Shown here in pieces: positions 58,430 through 64,000 of a stretch of 64,000 bases of DNA (position 1 is the stretch's first letter; each line of letters begins with the position of its first letter). Source of the stretch: Alphaproteobacteria bacterium (GTDB lineage Bacteria; Pseudomonadota; Alphaproteobacteria; Rhizobiales; JAKIUO01). Made by a program: the position numbers and the translations under genes. The DNA lies in NCBI GenBank assembly GCA_024280895.1, contig JAJRPI010000086.1, forward strand, positions 62,001-126,000, read 5' to 3'. Under the pieces are notes generated by a model. The model did no database searches, was not told where the DNA came from, and saw nothing but the letters and a program-made list of their open reading frames with translations.

Positions 58430-59767
58430 ATGAGCAATACAAAACTTGGATCCAGTTTGGGCGATAGCCCCTCAAACCGTCCTGACACACTGGAGCGGTT
58501 GCTGACGCATTTTGCGGTGGTCTCTGGTGACAAAATGGCTTTGATCGATCCCTCAAATCGCAACAGACTTGAAGGTCGCTCTGACAATCTACCCTTGCGC
58601 GCCTATTCCTTCAAAGCTCTTGAAGCGGCCGTTAACAGGCTGGCAACAAGACTTAGCGCTCTTGGATTATCGCGCGGCGATTACGTGGCATTGCAAATGC
58701 CGAACTTTTCCGAAACGCCTATCCTGGTGCTGGCCTTGATGCGAGCGGGGTTGGTTCCCTGCTTGATACCCTTGTCATGGTCGAACGAAGAGATAACCCA
58801 TTCTTTCCAACGTCTCAAACCCAAGGCACTAATCAGTTGCGGGCAGCTCAATGAAATCAATTATTCGGAAAATATGCGCGAATTGGCTTTTGCTCATATG
58901 CACGTGCGGTTCGTCATGGGGGTGGGCTACGACATCGCGGAAGGTGTCAGTGATATCACGCCGCTATTTGACCCAGACGAGGGATTGGAAAATGCCCCCT
59001 TCGTCGCGCCCCCGTTTGATAGCGCCTTGAGCGATCTTGGCCTTGTCACTTATATTGACCCCATAACGCCTGTTCCGCACGATAGTGGGCAAATTCTGTC
59101 GAGCGGTTTATTGCACGTTCTGGAGCTGCAACTCTCGGCGAGCGATCATATTTTGAGCGCCTATCCGCTATCATCTGTTCCAGGACTAGCCGCACATTTT
59201 TATCCCTGGCTCATGTCCGGCAGCTGCATGACCCTGCATCAACCCTTTGATTTCAGCGTCCTGCAAGAACAGATGCGCGCCAAAAGCTTCAGTTATTTTG
59301 CAGCTCCCGAACAGGTCATTGATTATTTGCTGCGCAACGATCTTCCCGTGCCCCAAAAACTCGCGATTGTACGGCGAGACAGCCATCTGCCCACTTGTGA
59401 TCTCGACGTTCTGCCGTCACTTGACCTGTATGACTTGTGGAATCTGGGGGGGCTTGGTTCTGTGCCGGTTAGATATCAAAATGATGAACCCACGGGTCTG
59501 TTTGCAGATGGCCGCATCTGCCTGGCGTCCGATACGCATCAGCAACTTTGTTTAGCCGGGGCAGAAATCATCAATGATCGCCTGCACGTCAAAGGGCGCA
59601 TATTTCCAGACCCTTCGTCGTTAAAAACGTCGATGGAATGGATTTCTCTTAAAAAACGCATCAATGATGGCTGGCTCGATACAGGGCTGTCAGCATTTGC
59701 GGGGCCAAACAACTGCGTTTTGCTCGGCGGGGAAACCCTCGAAGAATTGCAAAAGGTTGCATCTTGA
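58430..59767 (+). CDS. Degenerate AMP-binding (ANL superfamily) protein
   Basis: A 445-residue protein with the fold pattern of acyl-CoA synthetases. It has RLATRLSALGLSRGDYVALQ and MPNFSETPILVLALMRAGLV in the N-domain, a PLSSVPGLAAHFYPWLMSGS block, and DGWLDTGLSAFAG near the end. The ATP P-loop TSGTTGxPK is missing, replaced by TPVPHDSGQILSSG. The catalytic Asp of the GWxxTGD motif is leucine, and the C-terminal lid with its lysine is absent. It is therefore unlikely to adenylate a substrate and may be a pseudoenzyme or a decaying gene. The frame is intact. It follows the solute-binding protein gene by 43 bp and converges with mfd. Confidence 0.75.
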   Translation: MSNTKLGSSLGDSPSNRPDTLERLLTHFAVVSGDKMALIDPSNRNRLEGRSDNLPLRAYSFKALEAAVNRLATRLSALGLSRGDYVALQMPNFSETPILVLALMRAGLVPCLIPLSWSNEEITHSFQRLKPKALISCGQLNEINYSENMRELAFAHMHVRFVMGVGYDIAEGVSDITPLFDPDEGLENAPFVAPPFDSALSDLGLVTYIDPITPVPHDSGQILSSGLLHVLELQLSASDHILSAYPLSSVPGLAAHFYPWLMSGSCMTLHQPFDFSVLQEQMRAKSFSYFAAPEQVIDYLLRNDLPVPQKLAIVRRDSHLPTCDLDVLPSLDLYDLWNLGGLGSVPVRYQNDEPTGLFADGRICLASDTHQQLCLAGAEIINDRLHVKGRIFPDPSSLKTSMEWISLKKRINDGWLDTGLSAFAGPNNCVLLGGETLEELQKVAS

Positions 59768-59774
59768 GAACTCA

Positions 59775-62700
59775 CTATGCTGGAGCATTTGCCTTTTGTG
59801 CGATCTCGGCCAACTCGCGAACCAGACGTGCCGCCCCCTTGAGACGTTTCTCATCATTTTCCCAATCGGCCTTGTAGATCATTTTTTGATCTGGCTGAAT
59901 TTTTACCACCGATGGTTTTTGGCGCATAAAGTCTAAAATGCCGTCGGGATTTGGTGGCGCATCCTTGTGAAAAGCAACCACCGCCCCTCTTGGTCCCGCA
60001 TTGACAGATGCAACGCCTGCGACGCGGCAAGATACCTTGATCTTGACGATCTCCAGCAAATGTTCAACTTCGCTCGGCAAAGAACCAAAGCGATCCGACA
60101 ATTCGGCTGCAAAGCTGTCAACTTCGGTGGCATCGCCCAGTGTTGAAAGGCGCCGATAAAGTCCCATGCGGACCTGCAAGTCAGAAACATATGTTTCGGG
60201 GATCAGCACAGAGGTGCCTATGGAGATTTGCGGTGACCACTGCTCTTCAAGCTCGTCTCCTCCCCCGCCACGCAACATGGCAACCGCTTCCTCGAGCATC
60301 GATTGATAGAGCGCAAACCCGACTTCCTTGATATGACCAGACTGTTCTTCGCCCAGCAGATTACCAGCCCCTCTGATGTCCAGATCATGGCTGGCCAAGG
60401 CAAAGCCTGCGCCCAGCGTATCAAGGGACTGCAGCACCTTCAGGCGCTTTTGTGCGCTATCTGTCAGTTTCTTGCCTGGTTCCGTTGTGAAGTAGGCATA
60501 AGCTCTGGTCTTAGAGCGACCTACCCGTCCGCGCAGTTGATAGAGTTGCGCCAATCCGAACTGATCAGCACGATGGATGATAAGTGTATTGGCGGTTGGT
60601 ACATCCAGACCGGATTCGACAATCGTCGTTGACAGTAATACATCATATTGCCGGTCATAGAACGCCGTCATGATGTCTTCAAGTCGCCCCGGCGCCATTT
60701 GCCCATGCGCAATCGCGACCTTTAACTCAGGCACTTGCTCATGCAAAAATTCTTCGATATCGGAAAGGTCTTTGATGCGGGGCACGACATAAAAACACTG
60801 GCCACCACGAAAGCGCTCGCGCAGCAATGCTTCACGCAAGATCATCGCGTCAAACGGCGTTACAAAGCTACGCACTGCCATCCGGTCAACGGGCGGTGTG
60901 GTGATCAAGGACAAGCCGCGCACCCCGGACAAGGACATTTGCAAGGTACGCGGGATAGGCGTCGCGGTCAGCGTCAAGACATGCACGTCCTGACGCATAT
61001 TCTTGATACGCTCTTTATGCTGAACACCAAAATGTTGTTCTTCATCAATGATCAACAGGCCCAGATTAGCGATTTTCAGGCTTTTTGACAGCAAGGCATG
61101 AGTGCCAATGACAATATCAACAGTGCCTTTGGCAAGGCCGTCCTTGACGAGTTTGAGTTCCTTCGATCCAACAAGACGCGAGGCCTGTTCGACCCGGATC
61201 GGATAACCTTCAAATCGTTCTTTAAAAGTCTTGAAATGCTGGCGTGCCAACAAGGTCGTTGGTACCACAAGCGCCACTTGATGACCATTCATGGCGGCAA
61301 CAAAGGCGGCTCGCAGGGCAACTTCGGTTTTTCCAAAACCCACATCACCACACACAAGCCGATCCATGGGGCGACCTTTTTCGAGATCCTCAAAAACCTG
61401 ATTGATACTTTCTTGCTGATCCTCTGTTGGTTCGAACTTGAAACGTGCCGTAAACTCTTCATATTCACTTAGCGGAACGCTCATGACGGGCGCTGTCTTC
61501 AATTCGCGCTGTGCAGCAAGTTTGATGAGTTTTTCTGCAATGTCCTTGATGCGCTGTTTGAGTTTTGCCTTGCGGGCCTGCCACGCAGCACCACCAAGTC
61601 TGTCGAGCACAACGCTCTCATGACCGCCATAACGGCTTAACAGTTCAATATTCTCCACAGGCAGATAAAGCCGGTCACCCCCATGATAATGCAATTCCAT
61701 GCAGTCATGAGGGGCGCCATCTGCATCTATGGTGCGAAGCCCCTGAAAACGGCCAATACCGTGGTCAGCATGTACAACGGCGTCACCTAGCGAGATATCA
61801 TTGACACCGGTGAGGACATCGGCGGCCTTGGAGCGGCTTTTTACTTTGCGGATCAAGCGATCACCGAGAATATCCTGCTCAGCAATAATGACAAAATCCG
61901 GTGTTGAGAAACCTTGCTCCAGACCAAGCACCGCAAAGCCTGTCACCCCGACGCCCATATTGCGGGCCTCATCCCAGCTTTTGACCATTTGGGTCCGCGT
62001 CAAACCATGATTGGTCAACAGGTGGTTTAAGCGCTCTCGTGCGCCCCCACTCCAGCTGGCAATAACGACCTTTTTCTTTGCTTTGTGCAGCGCCTTGATA
62101 TGAACGACGACGCTTTCATAAATATTGACGCCTTCGCTGGCGCGTTCGGCGGCAAAACTGCGCCCTTGCTTGCCTTGTAAGGAGACAACAGGTACGCCCT
62201 CGCCACCAGTTGGTAATTCGAATGGTGTTAAAAGACGGGCGCCATGAGCGGCGATCTTGTCTTCCCATTCGTCCTTACGCAAATAGAGCTGATCGGGCGG
62301 CAATGGCTTGTAGGGTGCCCCACCAAAAGTTTTTTGTTCAAGGGAATGAAGCCGACTATCATAATGATCTTCAATCTGATCGAGACGGTTGGTCCGCGCT
62401 TCTTCAAACAGATGGTCAAAGCTCAGCTGCGCATCTGGCAGATAGTCAAATACCGTTTCCAGAGCGTCTTCATGGAACAAAGGCAGCCAGTGCTCCATGC
62501 CCTCAAACCGCACCCCATTGCTGATCGCTTCATAGAGAGGGTCGGAACTTGTGACGGCTCCAAACAGTGCCGTGTAACGCTGCCGGAAACTAGAGCGCGC
62601 TTCGTCGCCAAAGGCGCACTCATTGACGGGCATCAATAATAGTTTGGAAAGCTGATCACCAGAGCGCTGCGTTTCCGTTTCAAAGCTGCGTATGGTCTCG

Positions 62701-63317
62701 AGATCATCGCCAAAATAATCGAGCCGTACGGGTTTGGAGCGCCCCGGTGGGAACAGATCAATAATATCACCGCGCATCGCATAGTCGCCGGGGTCCATCA
62801 CCGTCCCGACCCTCAAATACCCACTTTTTTCCAGGTGCGCGGCAATCTTGTTCATCGGGATGACCCGCCCCGGTATCAATTTGAGGATGGAGGAGCGAAT
62901 AAAGTTTTTCGAGGGGATCTTTTGTTGGGCCCCATTCATGGTAGTCAGGACAACAACCGGCGCTTTCCACTTGGGAACGGCGATCATCCGCGCCAACGCC
63001 ATGATACGCCGTCCGGCAATCTCGGTGTTGGGGGACACTCGGTCATAAGGGACGCAATCCCAAGCGGGCAAAATAACGCGTTTCACATCAGGCGCAAAGA
63101 AACGCAAGCTGGCCGCAAGCGCTTCAAGACGCTTATCATCTCTTGCCATATGCAAAACAGGCTGCGCGAGACCATTGCCTTGCGCAAAACGGGTTCTGGC
63201 AACATCACCAAGCAGTAAGGCATCAAGCCCCTCAGTAACGCCAGATACCAGCAAGCGAGGGGCACTCGATGCCACAAGTTCCAGTTTTTGTTGATACTCA
63301 CCCACGCCGTGTTCCAT
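59775..63317 (-). CDS. mfd: Transcription-repair coupling factor
   Basis: ATP-driven translocase that removes RNA polymerase stalled at lesions and recruits UvrA. The N-terminal UvrB-like domains include MRGDIIDLFPPGRSKPVRLD. The RNA polymerase interaction domain has DAVVHADHGIGRFQGL. The helicase motifs are CGDVGFGKTEVALRAAF, IDEEQHFGVQHKERIK, TLTATPIPRTLQMS and QLRGRVGRSKTRAYAYF. The TRCF C-terminal domain runs to KRLKGAARLVRELAEIA. The length of 1,180 residues is normal. Its ATG overlaps the sdhE stop by one base. Confidence 0.97.
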   Translation of the reverse strand: MEHGVGEYQQKLELVASSAPRLLVSGVTEGLDALLLGDVARTRFAQGNGLAQPVLHMARDDKRLEALAASLRFFAPDVKRVILPAWDCVPYDRVSPNTEIAGRRIMALARMIAVPKWKAPVVVLTTMNGAQQKIPSKNFIRSSILKLIPGRVIPMNKIAAHLEKSGYLRVGTVMDPGDYAMRGDIIDLFPPGRSKPVRLDYFGDDLETIRSFETETQRSGDQLSKLLLMPVNECAFGDEARSSFRQRYTALFGAVTSSDPLYEAISNGVRFEGMEHWLPLFHEDALETVFDYLPDAQLSFDHLFEEARTNRLDQIEDHYDSRLHSLEQKTFGGAPYKPLPPDQLYLRKDEWEDKIAAHGARLLTPFELPTGGEGVPVVSLQGKQGRSFAAERASEGVNIYESVVVHIKALHKAKKKVVIASWSGGARERLNHLLTNHGLTRTQMVKSWDEARNMGVGVTGFAVLGLEQGFSTPDFVIIAEQDILGDRLIRKVKSRSKAADVLTGVNDISLGDAVVHADHGIGRFQGLRTIDADGAPHDCMELHYHGGDRLYLPVENIELLSRYGGHESVVLDRLGGAAWQARKAKLKQRIKDIAEKLIKLAAQRELKTAPVMSVPLSEYEEFTARFKFEPTEDQQESINQVFEDLEKGRPMDRLVCGDVGFGKTEVALRAAFVAAMNGHQVALVVPTTLLARQHFKTFKERFEGYPIRVEQASRLVGSKELKLVKDGLAKGTVDIVIGTHALLSKSLKIANLGLLIIDEEQHFGVQHKERIKNMRQDVHVLTLTATPIPRTLQMSLSGVRGLSLITTPPVDRMAVRSFVTPFDAMILREALLRERFRGGQCFYVVPRIKDLSDIEEFLHEQVPELKVAIAHGQMAPGRLEDIMTAFYDRQYDVLLSTTIVESGLDVPTANTLIIHRADQFGLAQLYQLRGRVGRSKTRAYAYFTTEPGKKLTDSAQKRLKVLQSLDTLGAGFALASHDLDIRGAGNLLGEEQSGHIKEVGFALYQSMLEEAVAMLRGGGGDELEEQWSPQISIGTSVLIPETYVSDLQVRMGLYRRLSTLGDATEVDSFAAELSDRFGSLPSEVEHLLEIVKIKVSCRVAGVASVNAGPRGAVVAFHKDAPPNPDGILDFMRQKPSVVKIQPDQKMIYKADWENDEKRLKGAARLVRELAEIAQKANAPA

Positions 63318-63622
63318 TATTTGATAATTTTGTGAAATCGCCTGATGCGATTGATCAATGTCTGGCTTTGCTCGTCAAACGCTCCGGCTCCGTCCACCAG
63401 CGCTCCCGCCAATACCGGATCAGGCATCTCCATCAGCAGTTCAAATGCGGCGAGCGCTTTGACATCCATCGTGAATACTTTGGCCTTTGCGTAGTGACCA
63501 AGCAAAAAGTCCATTTCGCGGGTGCCACGATGTTCGGCGCGGTAAAGTGCTCGTTGCCGCTTTATCAACAGCTCACCATCCGTCACATCTGTGTCATCAT
63601 TTGAGCGCATGACTGGATCCAT
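63317..63622 (-). CDS. sdhE: FAD assembly factor SdhE
   Basis: Small factor promoting covalent FAD attachment to succinate dehydrogenase subunit A. The signature RGTREMDFLLGHYA (family RGxxExDxxLG) is at about residue 32. The length is 101 residues, typical, and the first ATG (63622) or the one at 63610 may be used. The stop overlaps the mfd start (TAATG). The arrangement with mfd on one side and recG on the other is common in alphaproteobacteria. Confidence 0.93.
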   Translation of the reverse strand: MDPVMRSNDDTDVTDGELLIKRQRALYRAEHRGTREMDFLLGHYAKAKVFTMDVKALAAFELLMEMPDPVLAGALVDGAGAFDEQSQTLINRIRRFHKIIK

Positions 63623-63826
63623 TAGTTCTATGTTTGTTCATAGTCGAGTGATTCCATGCCGACACATATTCATGCCCGTCAATTATCTCTTTTTGAGAGG
63701 CCTAATAAACCATCTTGTGTACCCAAAGGCTTGCCTTTTTCGTCCAGAGAACCCAATTTCGCTCACAAACTAATTAAAAGCGAATCGCTCAGGCACCAAA
63801 AGCCTCGCACCAATGTGGTATTGATC

Positions 63827-64000
63827 ATGCGACCCATTCAACTCCATGCTCTTTTTGCCAAAGCGCAAAGCCTTGATGGGATAGGCCCGAAACTTTCCGA
63901 GAAACTGACCAAGCTCGTTAATAACACTGTTGAACGCAGTGATCCACGAGTGATTGATCTTTTATGGCATTTTCCCACGGGGATTAATGATCGTCGCCAC
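63827..64000 (+). CDS. recG: ATP-dependent DNA helicase RecG, N-terminal fragment
   Basis: ATG 63827 opens 58 codons that run off the window. The start MRPIQLHALFAKAQSLDGIG with PKLSEKLTKL, then VIDLLWHFPTGINDRRH, matches the RecG N-terminal wedge region (helix-hairpin-like GxGPK and LLxHxPxGxxDRR). RecG reverses stalled replication forks. It is divergent from sdhE-mfd across about 200 bp. Confidence 0.9.
   Translation, partial: MRPIQLHALFAKAQSLDGIGPKLSEKLTKLVNNTVERSDPRVIDLLWHFPTGINDRRH

Overview
The window is about 64 kb of chromosomal DNA from an alphaproteobacterium, most like Hyphomicrobiales. I base this on HdaA with an N-terminal clamp-binding motif, a B12-dependent NrdJ, an IalB-family protein, a bactofilin, a UbiH-like hydroxylase, glnB-glnA behind a sigma-54-type promoter, and the mfd-sdhE / recG divergent arrangement. 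The genus cannot be named from the sequence alone. GC content looks moderate with AT-rich intergenic regions. I saw no rRNA, tRNA, CRISPR array, prophage or transposase gene.

Layout. 1-8.1 kb (minus strand): glyQ-glyS, a shortened pyruvate phosphate dikinase homologue separated from glyS by a 150-bp MITE-like element, and a UvrD/PcrA helicase. 8.2-10.4 kb: a ClC chloride channel homologue and, downstream of it, two tiny paralogous single-pass membrane proteins of 29 and 30 residues, the first behind a near-perfect Fnr/FixK box. 10.6-13.4 kb: clpS-clpA. 14-31.4 kb: cell-envelope genes (a SPOR-containing D,D-carboxypeptidase, a YdjM-like membrane protein, a giant AsmA/YhdP-like protein, a bactofilin, PBP1a, AmiC) mixed with bcp, a DUF455 protein, prfB with its programmed frameshift, and rne, which is broken by a one-base frameshift in this sequence. 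31.4-42.9 kb: a CinA-like molybdopterin-binding-domain protein, two unknown genes, nrdJ, rnd, and ppk-ppx. 43-48.7 kb: a minus-strand cluster of a DUF2066 protein, a CDP-alcohol phosphatidyltransferase, an AI-2E permease and hdaA, then divergent purM-purN. 48.7-55.4 kb: a TPR protein, glnB, glnA with an in-frame N-terminal extension, a UbiH-like enzyme and an LpxL-like acyltransferase. 55.4-64 kb: an IalB-like protein, a YejA-like solute-binding protein, a degenerate adenylate-forming enzyme, mfd-sdhE, and the start of recG.

How the genes work together. Most of the window is housekeeping: translation (glyQS, prfB), RNA decay (rne, rnd), DNA repair and replication control (uvrD, mfd, recG, hdaA, nrdJ), proteolysis (clpAS), nitrogen control (glnB-glnA), purine synthesis (purMN) and the envelope.

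The best candidates for something undescribed are the paired ~30-residue membrane proteins at 8.28-8.64 kb with a predicted oxygen-responsive promoter, and the 112-residue extension fused in frame to glutamine synthetase, which has an internal ribosome-binding site at the canonical start. Also notable are the PPDK homologue lacking its PEP/pyruvate domain and an adenylate-forming-enzyme relic that has lost its catalytic motifs.
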